DNA of 64,000 nt, taken from the NCBI RefSeq assembly GCF_016401385.1, contig NZ_JAEACF010000001.1, positions 1 through 64,000 of the forward strand, given 5' to 3'. Each line of letters begins with the position of its first letter. Position 1 is the first letter of the stretch. A program made the translations under genes and the position numbers. Positions 18,318 through 28,217 of the stretch are shown piece by piece. Under the pieces are notes generated by a model. The model did no database searches and had not been told where the DNA came from. It saw nothing but the letters and a program-made list of their open reading frames with translations. Source of the stretch: Fictibacillus halophilus. Its GTDB lineage: Bacteria > Bacillota > Bacilli > Bacillales > Fictibacillaceae.

Positions 18318-18465
18318 TGAAAGTTTAGCAATTCTAAGAAGTACTTGCATATGATAGAGTAACCAACCCTTTTTTTCTGATAATAGCTGATTGTAAAAAG
18401 CAAGTTATGCCCCGGGTTGATCAAGAAAAGCAGCATTGACTCTTGCTGCTCTGGAGGGGAAAACA

Positions 18466-19632
18466 ATGAGTGAGCCGGAAAAGAACAATTTTGTTGTGTC
18501 TCAGGAAAACTGGTCCCTCCACCGAAAAGGATATCAAGATCATCAAAGGCATATGGAAAAAGTGCAGGAAGCCATTAAAAACAACTTGCCGGATTTGATA
18601 AGTGAAGAAAATATCATTTTATCCAACGGACGTGATGTGATTAAGATCCCGATCCGTTCAATGGATGAATACAAAATCCGATACAACTACGACAAAAACA
18701 AGCACGTAGGCCAAGGTGATGGAGATAGTCAGGTGGGGGATGTAGTAGCCAGAGATGGACGTGCCGGACAGAGCGGGGCCGGAAAAGGGAAAGGACCAGC
18801 AGGTGACAAACCAGGTGTCGATTATGCAGAAGCTGAGGTTTCTATCTTAGAACTGGAAGAGATGCTGTTTAAAGAGCTGGAGCTTCCTAACCTTAAGCAA
18901 AAAGAGCAAGACGAGATTGTGTTGGAAAAGATTGAATTTAATGATGTTCGCAAAAAAGGGCTCATGGGGAACGTGGATAAAAAGAGAACGATTCTAACGG
19001 CGTTTAAACGAAATGCTTTAATAGGAAAGCCAAGTGTTGCTCCTATCCACAATGACGACCTTCGCTTCAAAACATGGAACGAAGTCATCAAACCTGAATC
19101 AAAAGCAGTTGTCCTAGCCATGATGGATACTTCGGGTTCGATGGGAATCTGGGAAAAGTATATGGCGAGAAGTTTCTTCTTCTGGATGACACGCTTTTTG
19201 CGATCGAAGTATGAAAAAGTAGAGATTGAATTTATCGCTCATCACACGGAGGCAAAAGTTGTTTCAGAGGAAGATTTCTTTAACAAAGGTGAAAGTGGTG
19301 GAACGATTTGTTCATCAGCTTACCGGAAAGCGCTTGAGTTGATCGAGACGAAATATTCATCCAGCCGTTTTAACATTTACCCGTTCCATTTCTCTGATGG
19401 AGATAACCTTACGAGTGATAATGCAAGATGTGTGAAACTCGTTCAGCAAATCATGGAGCACTCTAACATGTTTGGTTATGGCGAAGTGAATGCCTATAAT
19501 CGACATTCGACTTTGATGAGTGTATATAAGAATATGGATAATCCGAAGTTTAGTCATTATATTCTAAAAGAAAAAGCTGATGTGTATCACGCGATGAAGA
19601 GCTTTTTTAAGAAAAATGAAGTGAATGCATAA
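18466..19632 (+). CDS. yhbH: sporulation protein YhbH
   Basis: A 388-residue protein of the YhbH/YeaH (DUF444) family, with a VWA-like region: the [20 protein letters not shown] segment carries a DxSxS metal-site motif near residue 222. A glycine-rich linker (about 100-120) follows the N-terminal part. In B. subtilis it is made in the mother cell under sigma-E and works with PrkA. The ATG after GGAGGGGAAAAC is the clear start; ten upstream codons in the same frame lack a ribosome site. It lies third downstream of prkA. Confidence 0.95.
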   Translation: MSEPEKNNFVVSQENWSLHRKGYQDHQRHMEKVQEAIKNNLPDLISEENIILSNGRDVIKIPIRSMDEYKIRYNYDKNKHVGQGDGDSQVGDVVARDGRAGQSGAGKGKGPAGDKPGVDYAEAEVSILELEEMLFKELELPNLKQKEQDEIVLEKIEFNDVRKKGLMGNVDKKRTILTAFKRNALIGKPSVAPIHNDDLRFKTWNEVIKPESKAVVLAMMDTSGSMGIWEKYMARSFFFWMTRFLRSKYEKVEIEFIAHHTEAKVVSEEDFFNKGESGGTICSSAYRKALELIETKYSSSRFNIYPFHFSDGDNLTSDNARCVKLVQQIMEHSNMFGYGEVNAYNRHSTLMSVYKNMDNPKFSHYILKEKADVYHAMKSFFKKNEVNA

Positions 19633-19656
19633 AGAGTATAAATGCAGTTAATGGAA

Positions 19657-19790
19657 GTAGTTGATCTCCGTTTCAGATGCTCGCTTTCCGCGGGGCAGGC
19701 GGTGAGCCACATTCGTACGTTTCACTCTTAAGTGTCTCACCTGCCCACCTGTCCCGCAGGAGTCTCGCATCTTCCACTCCGATCAACTTG
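19657..19790 (+). repeat. ~135-bp dispersed Bacillaceae-type repeat, copy A
   Basis: GC-rich element starting GTAGTTGATCTCC and ending CCGATCAACTT, with inner blocks CGCTTTCCGCGGGGC, GCGGTGAGCC and GTCCCGCAGGAGTCTCGC. The ends are partly complementary (GTTGAT / ATCAAC), so it can fold into one long hairpin. Copy B, in opposite orientation, is at 41036. Apart from this, the 19633-20016 gap holds only a hairpin near 19909. Confidence 0.8.
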
Positions 19791-19908
19791 TCGATGAAGA
19801 AAATAATTAAAGTGACTTAAAAGCAACAATCATTTCAGATATAATTCTAAGCAATATTCTGTAACATAAAGCTTTTTCGAAAACGAATATTCAAAATAAA
19901 ACAAAACG

Positions 19909-19941
19909 CCCGCATCCATGTATTGGATAGCGGGCTTTGTT
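19909..19941 (+). terminator. hairpin, possible terminator
   Basis: Stem GCCCGC...ATCC / GGAT...GCGGGC followed by TTTGTTGTT. It is far from the yhbH stop, across copy A of the repeat, so its role is uncertain. Confidence 0.5.
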
Positions 19942-20016
19942 GTTGAATTTAACAAAATTACATATAACTAAGGTTACGCATTATGGACGAAAAAATCACG
20001 TAAAGGGGTGTGAGAT

Positions 20017-20874
20017 TTGAAAACACTTAACAAGTTAGCTGTGTTCTGTCTGAGCTTGATGCTTCTGTTAACAATCGTTCCTCATAAAGCTCGAGCGGAC
20101 TGGTTTGATCCGTTGACGATCCATTTTTTAGACGTTGGGCAAGCTGACTGTATTCTTATTAAAGCGCCAAACGGACAAACGATGCTAATTGACGGTGGCG
20201 ATGAACATGACGGGGAGAAGATTATCTCTTATCTTGAAAAAGAAGGCGTTACCCATCTTGATATTGTTGTGGCTACTCATCCTCATCACGATCATATCGG
20301 GTCGTTAGATGATGTGATACGAGCGTTTCCAGTGAGTGTTCTATACATGCCGAATCTTCCATACGACACTAAATATTATCATGACCTTTTTCGAGTGATC
20401 AATGAAAAACAAATTCCTGTAGATCGTGCAAAAGCAGGTGTAAATTTTAAGATGGGGTTTTCAGTAAAGGTAGAAATGTTAGCCCCTAAAGGCTCGTATT
20501 ATAAACACATCAATGATTACTCGGCTGTGATTAAGATCAAGCATGGCAAAAAGAATTTTCTTCTCATGGCAGATGCAGGTGCTGAAGAAGAAAAAGAGAT
20601 ATTGAAACGTGGTGGGGTTAAGGCAGATGTAATTAAATTGGGTCATCATGGAGCAAATACGGGTACGACGATGGAATTTTTGAAAAAAGTAAAAGCAAAA
20701 ACGGCTGTGATCTCAGTCGGAAGGAATAATCCTTATCAGTTTCCATCAAAAGAGGTGTTGTATCGTTTAGACAATAGAAAGATGACCGTATATCGTACAG
20801 ATCAGCTCGGGGCGATTATTGCCACAAGCAATGGAAAAAAGATCATGTTTAGAACGAATGTCCTTCATCAATAA
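20017..20874 (+). CDS. secreted ComEC/Rec2-like metallo-beta-lactamase-fold hydrolase
   Basis: A 285-residue MBL-fold protein with a signal peptide (hydrophobic 8-22, cleavage near ARA-DW). Metal-binding motif ATHPHHDHIGS lies near residue 88; FLDVGQAD at the N-terminus and the late GHHGANTG (about 212) are typical of the ComEC/competence-like branch. It is stand-alone and not fused to ComEC membrane helices. Probably an extracytoplasmic nuclease or phosphodiesterase; substrate unknown. A TTG start with GGGGTGTGAG upstream is used. Confidence 0.85.
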   Translation: MKTLNKLAVFCLSLMLLLTIVPHKARADWFDPLTIHFLDVGQADCILIKAPNGQTMLIDGGDEHDGEKIISYLEKEGVTHLDIVVATHPHHDHIGSLDDVIRAFPVSVLYMPNLPYDTKYYHDLFRVINEKQIPVDRAKAGVNFKMGFSVKVEMLAPKGSYYKHINDYSAVIKIKHGKKNFLLMADAGAEEEKEILKRGGVKADVIKLGHHGANTGTTMEFLKKVKAKTAVISVGRNNPYQFPSKEVLYRLDNRKMTVYRTDQLGAIIATSNGKKIMFRTNVLHQ

Positions 20875-20945
20875 TCGGTTTTCTTGCGTCTTTTAGTAAA
20901 ATTTAAGAAAATAGTATAAAACGCTTAAGATGGGGTTGGTTAACC

Positions 20946-21608
20946 GTGATTAAGGCATTGGTATTTGATTTTGATGGCACGATTCTAGATACGGAAACAC
21001 AGCATTACAATGCTTTCCAAGAGTTGTATCAGGAACATGGAAGCGATCTACCGCTAGAAGTTTGGGGAGAATGCATCGGTACCCATTCTGATTTTAATCC
21101 TTACGAATATTTAGAAAGACAGATCGATCAAAAGCTTGATCATGATGTACTACGAGCAAAAAAGACGGAACGTGCGCTTGCTTTGATATCTGAACAACGG
21201 GAACTTCCAGGCATTCTTGATTACCTTGAAGCAGCAAAAGAACTCGGGTTAAAGATCGGTCTAGCATCCAGTTCTTCGCGTAAATGGGTAGAAGAGCATT
21301 TAGGAAGAATTGGTTTGATGCACTATTTTGAAGTGATTAAAACAGCAGACGATGTTGAAAAAGTTAAACCAGATCCTGCTCTTTATCTCGAAGCGGTTAA
21401 AGCCTTAAATATAAAACCTCATGAAGCTATCGCGTTTGAAGACTCTGTAAACGGATCGATGGCAGCAAAAAAAGCGGGATTATATTGTGTAGCCATCCCG
21501 AACCCTGTTACCAAACACATGACCTTTAGCGATGTTGATCATCAGATGGAAACTTTAGCAGAGTTAAACCTCGCATCCTTAATTAACCAGGCAGAGAATA
21601 AAGGTTAA
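20946..21608 (+). CDS. yhcW: HAD-family phosphatase YhcW
   Basis: A cytosolic HAD hydrolase of the beta-phosphoglucomutase/phosphatase branch, 220 residues. Motif I FDFDGTILDTE is at residues 7-17, motif II ASSSS about 108-112, and motif III-IV KVKPDPALY...FEDSVNGSMAAKKAG. The start is GTG with a weak ribosome site. It is followed closely by the VOC gene and yhcX; yhcW-yhcX also neighbour each other in B. subtilis. Confidence 0.88.
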   Translation: MIKALVFDFDGTILDTETQHYNAFQELYQEHGSDLPLEVWGECIGTHSDFNPYEYLERQIDQKLDHDVLRAKKTERALALISEQRELPGILDYLEAAKELGLKIGLASSSSRKWVEEHLGRIGLMHYFEVIKTADDVEKVKPDPALYLEAVKALNIKPHEAIAFEDSVNGSMAAKKAGLYCVAIPNPVTKHMTFSDVDHQMETLAELNLASLINQAENKG

Positions 21609-21613
21609 AGAAA

Positions 21614-22009
21614 ATGTTTAAAGTTCAAGGTATAAATCATATTACCATCAGAGTTTCTAACTTAGATGAATCAATAAAATTTTATGTGAACGTACTAGGT
21701 GCTAAAATCGTTCATAAAGGGAATACAGATATATACTTAGACGTCGGGGGAGTGTGGCTGTGTTTGATAGAAATAAAAGATGCAAAACCTATGGATAAAA
21801 ATCAAGTAGGTGTTGATCACTTTGCATTTACAGTTTCTGAAGAACATTTTCCTAAAGCGGTTCTAATGCTACATGAGCAAAAAGTCAGTTTTACGAGGGG
21901 CCCGATACAAAGAGGTGGAGGGAACACCGTTAGCTTTACCGACCCGGATGGAAATGAAATAGAATTCTTTACTGGCAGCCTTCAAAAACGGATGAAGAAT
22001 TGGAATTAA
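21614..22009 (+). CDS. VOC-family metalloenzyme, Fos-like
   Basis: A 131-residue vicinal-oxygen-chelate protein. Two beta-alpha-beta-beta-beta modules are visible: NHITIRVSNLDESIKFYVNVLGAKIVH and VDHFAFTV..., with metal ligands His9, a His in VDHFAF and a Glu in DPDGNEIEFFTGSL. The layout and the ending TGSLQKRMKNW resemble the fosfomycin thiol transferases (FosB/FosA group), so fosfomycin modification is possible, but other VOC enzymes are equally likely. It starts 5 bases after yhcW, so it is in the same operon; such a gene is not in the B. subtilis yhcW-yhcX pair. Confidence 0.75.
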   Translation: MFKVQGINHITIRVSNLDESIKFYVNVLGAKIVHKGNTDIYLDVGGVWLCLIEIKDAKPMDKNQVGVDHFAFTVSEEHFPKAVLMLHEQKVSFTRGPIQRGGGNTVSFTDPDGNEIEFFTGSLQKRMKNWN

Positions 22010-22040
22010 GATATGTAAGCAAGTAAGAGGAGTGGATAAG

Positions 22041-23591
22041 ATGAGTGAGATCGATGTTTCAAAATTTGAGAAAAAAATAGAACTACGCAACATTGAGTTT
22101 GAAGATATTGACGAAATCTTAGAACTTCAGCAGATCTGTTTTCCAGGAAACATGGAGCCATGGAAACGAGAGCAGCTGGAGAGTCATCTAAGGATCTTTC
22201 CTGAAGGACAATTTTGTGTAACGTATGAAGGAAAGATTGTTGGAAGCTGCTCTAGCTTGATGGTTAATTTTGATGAGTATGATGATAAGCATACGTGGGA
22301 TGAAATCACAGATAAAGGCTACATTACGAACCATGATCCAGAAGGTTTTAACTTATATGGTATTGAAGTGATGGTCCACCCGGAATACCGCCGAATGAAG
22401 ATCGGTGCTCGCCTATACGAAGCACGTAAAGAATTAGCTGAGCAGAAGAATTTAAAAAGTATTATTCTAGGCGGAAGAATTCCAAACTATCATAAGCATT
22501 CTAAGGAAATGACACCTCGCGAATATGTGAGAGAAGTCATTCAGCACAATATTTATGATCCTGTCTTAACCTTTCAATTGATGAACGGCTTTACTGTGAT
22601 GCGTCTAAACAAGAGTTATCTACCTGATGACAAACAATCAAACGCTTATGCCACATTAATGGAATGGAACAATGTTGATTACATTCCGAATAAAACGAAA
22701 AAGTATTTTAAAACAAGTGAGCCAGTTCGTATCACGACGATTCAATATATGATGAAGACGATAAGTTCTTTTGAAGACTTTGCGACACAGGTTGAATATT
22801 ATACAGATGTTGCATCTGATCAAGGATCAGATTTCGCTGTTTTCCCGGAGCTTCTTACAACTCAGTTGTTATCGTTCTGTGAAGAGAAGAGTCCTAGCTT
22901 AGCCATTCGTAAGTTAACAGAATTTACAGAGCAATACATTGAACTCTTTACGAATCTTGCAGTACGTTATAACGTGAACATAATCGGTGGCTCACACTTT
23001 GTTGAAGAAGACGGAGATATTTATAACGTTGCTTATCTATTCCGAAGAGATGGAACGATTGATAAGCAATATAAGATTCATATCACACCGAACGAACGAA
23101 AATGGTGGGGAATTACGGCTGGTGATAAAGTACAAGTATTTGATACAGATTGCGGAAAGATTGCGATTCTGATCTGCTATGATATCGAATTCCCTGAACT
23201 TTCACGGATCGTAACCGATCAAGGTGCCAAGATCATCTTCACACCTTTCTGTACGGAAGATCGTCAAGGGTATCTACGCGTTCGATATTGTTCGCAAGCG
23301 CGAGCGATTGAAAATGAGATCTATACAGCAATTGCAGGAACGGTTGGGAACTTATCGCAAGTTGAGAACATGGACATTCAGTATGCACAGTCTGGTATCT
23401 TTACTCCTTCTGATTTTTCGTTCCCGAGAGACGGAATCGTTGGGGAATGTCATCCCAATATTGAGACAGTCGTTGTAGGTGATGTGGATTTAGAGATTTT
23501 AAGAAGACAACGTAAAACAGGAAGCGTAACCCTTCTTAGAGATAGAAGGTTAGATCTGTATAGCGTTGTTCAAAAAGATAAAAGCAAATAA
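22041..23591 (+). CDS. yhcX: GNAT acetyltransferase-nitrilase fusion YhcX
   Basis: A two-domain protein of 516 residues. Residues 1-200 form a GNAT domain (VMVHPEYRRMKIGARLYEAR contains the acetyl-CoA loop). Residues about 225-510 form a carbon-nitrogen hydrolase with the Glu-Lys-Cys triad in FPELLTTQ, KQYKIHITPNE and LICYDIEFPEL. The reaction is not known; an amidase coupled to N-acylation is likely. The ATG after GAGGAG is preferred to the GTG nine bases before it. Matches B. subtilis YhcX in length and domain order. Confidence 0.92.
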   Translation: MSEIDVSKFEKKIELRNIEFEDIDEILELQQICFPGNMEPWKREQLESHLRIFPEGQFCVTYEGKIVGSCSSLMVNFDEYDDKHTWDEITDKGYITNHDPEGFNLYGIEVMVHPEYRRMKIGARLYEARKELAEQKNLKSIILGGRIPNYHKHSKEMTPREYVREVIQHNIYDPVLTFQLMNGFTVMRLNKSYLPDDKQSNAYATLMEWNNVDYIPNKTKKYFKTSEPVRITTIQYMMKTISSFEDFATQVEYYTDVASDQGSDFAVFPELLTTQLLSFCEEKSPSLAIRKLTEFTEQYIELFTNLAVRYNVNIIGGSHFVEEDGDIYNVAYLFRRDGTIDKQYKIHITPNERKWWGITAGDKVQVFDTDCGKIAILICYDIEFPELSRIVTDQGAKIIFTPFCTEDRQGYLRVRYCSQARAIENEIYTAIAGTVGNLSQVENMDIQYAQSGIFTPSDFSFPRDGIVGECHPNIETVVVGDVDLEILRRQRKTGSVTLLRDRRLDLYSVVQKDKSK

Positions 23592-23598
23592 TGATAAG

Positions 23599-23635
23599 GA
23601 GAGCGGTGAGCTGAATATAGCTTGCCGCTTTTTTT
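23599..23635 (+). terminator. terminator after yhcX
   Basis: Stem AGCGGTGAGCT / AGCTTGCCGCT with a T run. Confidence 0.85.
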
Positions 23636-23822
23636 CTATTTCTCGGGAAATATCACGAACCATGTCAATGTGAAGAGTGCTTTCCAGCGATATTTTATTT
23701 TTTGTGCTGAAAGCGGTATAATAAAGGCCGTATTTAATAGATATGGCAGGAATAACTCGATTCATATCGAAACTAACAAAAACAATTAGCAATCATTTTA
23801 TATAACATAAGGAGGCAGTACT

Positions 23823-25571
23823 ATGTCCTGGGAGACAACATATGAGAAATGGGTAGGGAATGAAGAACTTGAACAACCATTAAAGGCTGCATTAGAGGAA
23901 ATCAAGGAAAACAGGACAGCACTTGAAGACTGCTTTTATAAAAATTTAGAATTTGGAACAGGTGGTATGCGGGGAGAAATTGGACCTGGTACAAATAGAA
24001 TGAACACGTACACGGTTCGTAAAGCTTCATTAGGGTTGGCACATTTTATAGAAGAGCAAGGTGAGAAGGCTAAAAAGCGCGGTGTTGCGATTGCATACGA
24101 TTCTCGTCATCAATCACCTGAATTTGCGATGGAAGCGGCGAAAACATTAGCATCTCAAGGTATTCAAGCTTATGTGTTCGAAAGCTTAAGACCTACACCA
24201 GAGCTATCATTTGCGGTTAGATACCTGAAAGCTTATAGTGGTATCGTCGTTACAGCAAGCCATAACCCTCCGGAATACAACGGATACAAAGTATATGGTC
24301 CAGATGGCGGACAACTGCCGCCAAAAGAGGCTGATGAAGTCATCGGGAAAGTAAATGCAGTTGAAGATGAACTTTCTATCAAAGTGAGATCTGAAGAGGA
24401 ACTAAAAAGTGAAGGGTTGATTCAGGTTGTTGGTGAAGAAATCGACAAAGCTTACATGGAGCAACTATTAAAAATTAGTTTGAACCGCGAAGTGATCAAA
24501 GAGATGCATGACTTAAGCATCGTTTTCACTCCTCTTCACGGAACAGCAAACATTCCTGTAACAGAAGGACTTCACCAGCTAGGATTTACGAATGTAACGG
24601 TCGTCAAGGAACAAGAACAGCCTGATGCTAACTTTTCAACAGTGAAATCTCCAAATCCAGAAGAGCATGCTGCCTTCGAATTGGCAATTAAGTATGGACA
24701 AGAAGTTGATGCAGATATTTTGATGGCAACAGACCCTGATGCAGACCGAGTAGGAATCGCGGCTAAGAACAGCAAAGGTGAATATGAGATCCTTACAGGA
24801 AATCAGACTGGTGCACTCATGATTGAATATATCCTTTCTCAACGTGAAGAGAAAGGCAGCCTATGTTCAAAAGGAATCATCTTTAAAACGATTGTAACTT
24901 CAGAACTTGGTCGAGTTATCGCAGAGTCATATGGTCTGACGTGTGAAGATACCCTTACAGGTTTTAAGTTTATCGGTGAAAAAATTAAGGAGTACGAAAA
25001 AAGCGGGAAACATACGTTCATTTTCGGTTATGAAGAAAGCTACGGTTCTTTGATCGGAGATTTTGTGCGTGACAAGGATGCTGTGCAAGCTTGTTTAATG
25101 GGCGCTGAAATGGCTGCTTATTACAAAAAACAAGGAAAAACCCTTTTTGATGCTTTAGATGATGTTTACAAAAAACACGGGTTTTATAAGGAAGGTCTTG
25201 AGTCCCTAACATTAAAAGGTAAGTCTGGAGCAGAACAGATTGAAAATCTATTGGCCGGCTTTAGAGCGGATATGCCGCTTGAAGTAAACGGGCAAAAATT
25301 AGTTGTTTCTGAAGACTACAAGGCGAGCGTTCATTACGATGTAGGTAAAGATGAAAAGAGTGACATCCATCTTCCGAAATCAAATGTACTTAAATACCAA
25401 TTAGAAGATGGTTCTTGGTTCTGCGTAAGACCATCCGGAACAGAACCGAAAGTGAAATTTTATTTTGGAGTTAATGCTGATTCACACGAGAAAGCAGATG
25501 AAGCATTAACAGATCTAAAACAATCCGTAATGGATTTAGTTCATGAAAGAATGCAAAAAGTGGCACAATAA
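23823..25571 (+). CDS. pgcA: alpha-phosphoglucomutase PgcA
   Basis: Interconverts glucose-1-phosphate and glucose-6-phosphate, feeding UDP-glucose, glycolipid and teichoic acid synthesis. The 582 residues show the phosphoserine loop [13 protein letters not shown] near 145, metal loop DPDADR near 305, sugar-binding GYEESYG near 405 and the phosphate-binding [13 protein letters not shown] near 540. AAGGAGG precedes the ATG. Length is as in B. subtilis PgcA (YhxB). Confidence 0.96.
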   Translation: MSWETTYEKWVGNEELEQPLKAALEEIKENRTALEDCFYKNLEFGTGGMRGEIGPGTNRMNTYTVRKASLGLAHFIEEQGEKAKKRGVAIAYDSRHQSPEFAMEAAKTLASQGIQAYVFESLRPTPELSFAVRYLKAYSGIVVTASHNPPEYNGYKVYGPDGGQLPPKEADEVIGKVNAVEDELSIKVRSEEELKSEGLIQVVGEEIDKAYMEQLLKISLNREVIKEMHDLSIVFTPLHGTANIPVTEGLHQLGFTNVTVVKEQEQPDANFSTVKSPNPEEHAAFELAIKYGQEVDADILMATDPDADRVGIAAKNSKGEYEILTGNQTGALMIEYILSQREEKGSLCSKGIIFKTIVTSELGRVIAESYGLTCEDTLTGFKFIGEKIKEYEKSGKHTFIFGYEESYGSLIGDFVRDKDAVQACLMGAEMAAYYKKQGKTLFDALDDVYKKHGFYKEGLESLTLKGKSGAEQIENLLAGFRADMPLEVNGQKLVVSEDYKASVHYDVGKDEKSDIHLPKSNVLKYQLEDGSWFCVRPSGTEPKVKFYFGVNADSHEKADEALTDLKQSVMDLVHERMQKVAQ

Positions 25572-25621
25572 AAAGTATGAGGCTGTGAGGATTTTACCTT
25601 GCAGCCTATTTTTCTAAAGAG

Positions 25622-25664
25622 TTGACATAAACAACAAACGGATGTAATATACCCCTATAGGTAT
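25622..25664 (+). promoter_or_regulatory. sigma-A promoter with CstR operator O1
   Basis: TTGACA (25622-25627), 17 bases, TAATAT (25645-25650). The palindrome ATACCCCTATAGGTAT (25649-25664) overlaps the -10 box, so a bound repressor would block polymerase. Confidence 0.85.
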
Positions 25665-25682
25665 TTTCAAGGAGGTGCTGAA

Positions 25683-25946
25683 ATGGAATACACACAAGAA
25701 ATGAAGAATCGTTTGAAAAGAATTGAGGGGCAAATACGTGGAGTATTGCGTATGCTAGAAGAAGAACAAGATTGTAAATCTGTTATCACTCAATTATCCG
25801 CATCACGTACAGCTATTGACCGTTCAATTGGATTAATCGTAGGCACCAACCTTGAACAGTGTTTACGTGAACAAATGGCTAACGGAGAAGAAATGAATTC
25901 AGATATTGTTAAAGAAGCTGTGCAACTTTTAGTAAAAAGTCGATAA
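25683..25946 (+). CDS. cstR: persulfide-sensing repressor CstR (YrkD-like, CsoR family)
   Basis: A small all-helical CsoR-family repressor of 87 residues. Cysteines fall at residues 31 and 60, the two reactive Cys of CstR. The copper ligand His of CsoR, four residues before the second Cys, is Asn56 here, so copper sensing is unlikely. In CstR, polysulfides link the two Cys across a dimer and release DNA. The neighbours (rhodaneses, TusA, MBL dioxygenase, DsrE, TauE) fit this. It would autoregulate through O1. AAGGAGGTG precedes the ATG. Confidence 0.92.
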   Translation: MEYTQEMKNRLKRIEGQIRGVLRMLEEEQDCKSVITQLSASRTAIDRSIGLIVGTNLEQCLREQMANGEEMNSDIVKEAVQLLVKSR

Positions 25947-25968
25947 GTATCTGTCAGTAGTAAGACTG

Positions 25969-26011
25969 TTGACAGATTTCCTTTTATTCTTTAGTATACC
26001 CCTATGGGTAT
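25969..26011 (+). promoter_or_regulatory. sigma-A promoter with CstR operator O2
   Basis: TTGACA (25969-25974), 17 bases, TAGTAT (25992-25997), with ATACCCCTATGGGTAT (25996-26011) overlapping the -10. Same architecture as O1. Confidence 0.8.
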
Positions 26012-26077
26012 ACGGGGTATCTACTCAAAAAGTAAGAATGGAGTCCGAAGTTAGTATAAATTTTTTTATCATTTTAT

Positions 26078-26093
26078 ATACCTATAGGGGTAT
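26078..26093 (+). promoter_or_regulatory. CstR operator O3
   Basis: ATACCTATAGGGGTAT, the exact reverse complement of O1, located 31 bases before the rhodanese start. Confidence 0.8.
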
Positions 26094-26124
26094 GGGTATA
26101 TATGATAGAAGGGAGATAATAATT

Positions 26125-26430
26125 GTGTCTTTTAACACTATTGAACCAAAAGAAGTAGAACGATTATTAGAAAGCGATAATACGCTGAACATCATTGATG
26201 TGCGAGAAAACGATGAAGTGGCTCAAGGCATTATTCCGACTGCTACTCACATCCCACTAGGTGAAATTCGTAAGCGCATGAATGAGCTTGAACTAAATAA
26301 AGAGTATGTTGTGGTTTGCAGATCTGGTAAAAGAAGTGAGAAAGCATGTACGATATTAGCTTCCAACCAATTCAAAGTAATAAACATGACAGGCGGTATG
26401 CTTTCCTGGAAAGGCAAGATAAAAATTTAG
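26125..26430 (+). CDS. single-domain rhodanese
   Basis: A sulfurtransferase of 101 residues. Seen are IIDVRENDEV and the active-site loop VVCRSGKRSEKA with persulfide-carrying Cys. GTG start after GAAGGGAGA; longer frames run through the operator region and are rejected. It likely passes sulfane sulfur to or from the TusA/rhodanese proteins encoded next. Confidence 0.88.
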   Translation: MSFNTIEPKEVERLLESDNTLNIIDVRENDEVAQGIIPTATHIPLGEIRKRMNELELNKEYVVVCRSGKRSEKACTILASNQFKVINMTGGMLSWKGKIKI

Positions 26431-26452
26431 AACATGTGGAGGTTTTTAAAGA

Positions 26453-27019
26453 ATGAGTATTAAAGTAGATCAGGTATTAGATTGTAAAGGATTATCTTGT
26501 CCGTTGCCAATCGTTCGTACAAAAAAAGCGATGGATCAGCTTGACGCAGGTCAAGTCATTGAAGTTCAGGCAACAGATAAGGGCTCATTGGCCGATATTC
26601 AAGGCTGGGCAAGAAACACAGGAAATCAATATTTAGGTACAAAAGAAGATGGAGATGTTCTTAAGCACTATTTAAGAAAATCAAATCCTGGTGAAGTCAA
26701 AGAAACTACTAAATTTGAACATACCATTCAAAATGATGAGCTTGAAAAAGTACTGGCTGAAAAAAATGATGACAGGATATTATTAGATGTTAGAGAGCCA
26801 GCAGAATTTGAGTTTAAACGTATACCTGGGGCAGTATCGATTCCATTGGGAGAACTTGAAAGTAAATTAGACACACTCGATATAAATAAAGAAATTCATG
26901 TAATTTGCCGTACAGGATCAAGAAGTGATATGGCAGCACAAATGCTTTCTGAAAATGGGTTCCAACGTGTTAAGAACGTATTACCTGGTATGGATGAATG
27001 GAATGGGCCGACTGAATAA
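26453..27019 (+). CDS. TusA-rhodanese fusion (YrkF/CstA-like)
   Basis: A 188-residue sulfur carrier. The N-terminal TusA domain (1-75) has the Cys in LDCKGLSCPLPIVRTKKAM. The C-terminal rhodanese (about 90-188) has LLDVREPAEF and the loop VICRTGSRSDMA. S. aureus CstA has a further TusA-like domain; this two-domain form matches B. subtilis YrkF. It starts 22 bases after the rhodanese gene in the same operon. Confidence 0.9.
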   Translation: MSIKVDQVLDCKGLSCPLPIVRTKKAMDQLDAGQVIEVQATDKGSLADIQGWARNTGNQYLGTKEDGDVLKHYLRKSNPGEVKETTKFEHTIQNDELEKVLAEKNDDRILLDVREPAEFEFKRIPGAVSIPLGELESKLDTLDINKEIHVICRTGSRSDMAAQMLSENGFQRVKNVLPGMDEWNGPTE

Positions 27020-27037
27020 AAAAATTTAGCATAAAAT

Positions 27038-27053
27038 ATACCCCGGGAGGTAT
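27038..27053 (+). promoter_or_regulatory. CstR operator-like site O4
   Basis: ATACCCCGGGAGGTAT keeps the outer half-sites of O1 and contains the GGGAGG ribosome site of the next gene. It may act as an internal operator or reflect only the Shine-Dalgarno. Confidence 0.5.
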
Positions 27054-27060
27054 TTGAGAA

Positions 27061-28185
27061 ATGATAAAAGCATTATCAGCTAAAGAAGTGGCAAAACGAG
27101 TTGTTAAAGGAAACATGTTCATACTAGATGTTCGTAATGAAGCGGATTATAAAGATTGGAGAATTGAAGGAAAAGGGATCAAATCGATTAATCGTCCTTA
27201 CTTTGACTTGATCGACAGTGTTGAAGATGTTCTAGAACATCTTCCGAATGAAGAAATTCTCGTTGTCTGTGCAAAAGAAGGCTCATCTGTCATGGTAGCA
27301 GAGATGCTGGATGAAGCAGGCGTAAAAGACGTTTATTATCTCGAAGGTGGTATGAAGTCTTGGAGTGAGTATTTGATGCCAGTTAAGCTTGGAGACTTAA
27401 AAGATGGAGGCTCGATCTATCAATTCAACCGTATTGGTAAGGGATGTCTTTCTTACCTTGTAGAATCCAATGGTGAAGCGGCTATTATTGATCCTGCTCG
27501 TACGATTGAAGCGTATGAAGATTTTGCAAAAGAAAATAATCTTAAAATCAAGCACATGATCGATACGCATCTTCATGCTGACCATATTTCAGGTGGACGC
27601 AAACTTGCAGAAAAGACAGGTGCAACTTATTGGTTACCTCCAAAAGATGCTGAAGAAGTGACATTCTCTTTCGCTGCATTAGAAGAAGGAAAAGTTATTA
27701 CGATCGGAAACACGAAGATTGAGATTCAACCTTTATACACACCTGGTCATACAATTGGAAGTACTTCTATGATCGTTGACGGACAATTCTTGCTTTCTGG
27801 AGATATTCTGTTCGTTGATTCAATCGGACGTCCAGATCTTGCCGGTAAAGCAGAGGATTGGGTTAGTGATTTACGCGATTCGCTATATAACAAATACAAC
27901 AACCTTTCTAAAGAGTTAGTCGTGTTACCTGCTCACTTTGGAAAGATTAGCGAACTAGATAAAAAAGGTTCGGTTTCAGCCCCACTTGGAGTGCTTTTTG
28001 AAAAGAATGATGGATTGAACATTAAGAATGAAGATGAGTTTCGAAGAGCTGTAACGGAAAACTTACCGCCACAACCAAATGCATATCAAGAAATTCGTCA
28101 AACGAACATGGGGAAAATCGACCCTACAAACGATGAGCAGCGCGAGATGGAAATTGGTCCAAACCGCTGTGCGATCACTGAGTAA
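27061..28185 (+). CDS. rhodanese-persulfide dioxygenase fusion (YrkH/CstB-like)
   Basis: A 374-residue protein oxidising low-molecular-weight persulfides to sulfite/thiosulfate. The N-terminal rhodanese (1-105) has [11 protein letters not shown] and a Cys loop [11 protein letters not shown]. The MBL domain (about 115-370) has [19 protein letters not shown] and [17 protein letters not shown], the non-heme iron site pattern of ETHE1-type dioxygenases. In S. aureus CstB the rhodanese lies after the MBL domain; here it precedes it. Confidence 0.9.
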   Translation: MIKALSAKEVAKRVVKGNMFILDVRNEADYKDWRIEGKGIKSINRPYFDLIDSVEDVLEHLPNEEILVVCAKEGSSVMVAEMLDEAGVKDVYYLEGGMKSWSEYLMPVKLGDLKDGGSIYQFNRIGKGCLSYLVESNGEAAIIDPARTIEAYEDFAKENNLKIKHMIDTHLHADHISGGRKLAEKTGATYWLPPKDAEEVTFSFAALEEGKVITIGNTKIEIQPLYTPGHTIGSTSMIVDGQFLLSGDILFVDSIGRPDLAGKAEDWVSDLRDSLYNKYNNLSKELVVLPAHFGKISELDKKGSVSAPLGVLFEKNDGLNIKNEDEFRRAVTENLPPQPNAYQEIRQTNMGKIDPTNDEQREMEIGPNRCAITE

Positions 28186-28217
28186 CTAAACAAAAAAACT
28201 ATATGGAGGTTTTACAA

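Noticed and set aside
26100..26124. Longer start of the rhodanese gene (from 25969)
   Set aside because: Would include the O2 and O3 operators and lacks a ribosome site.
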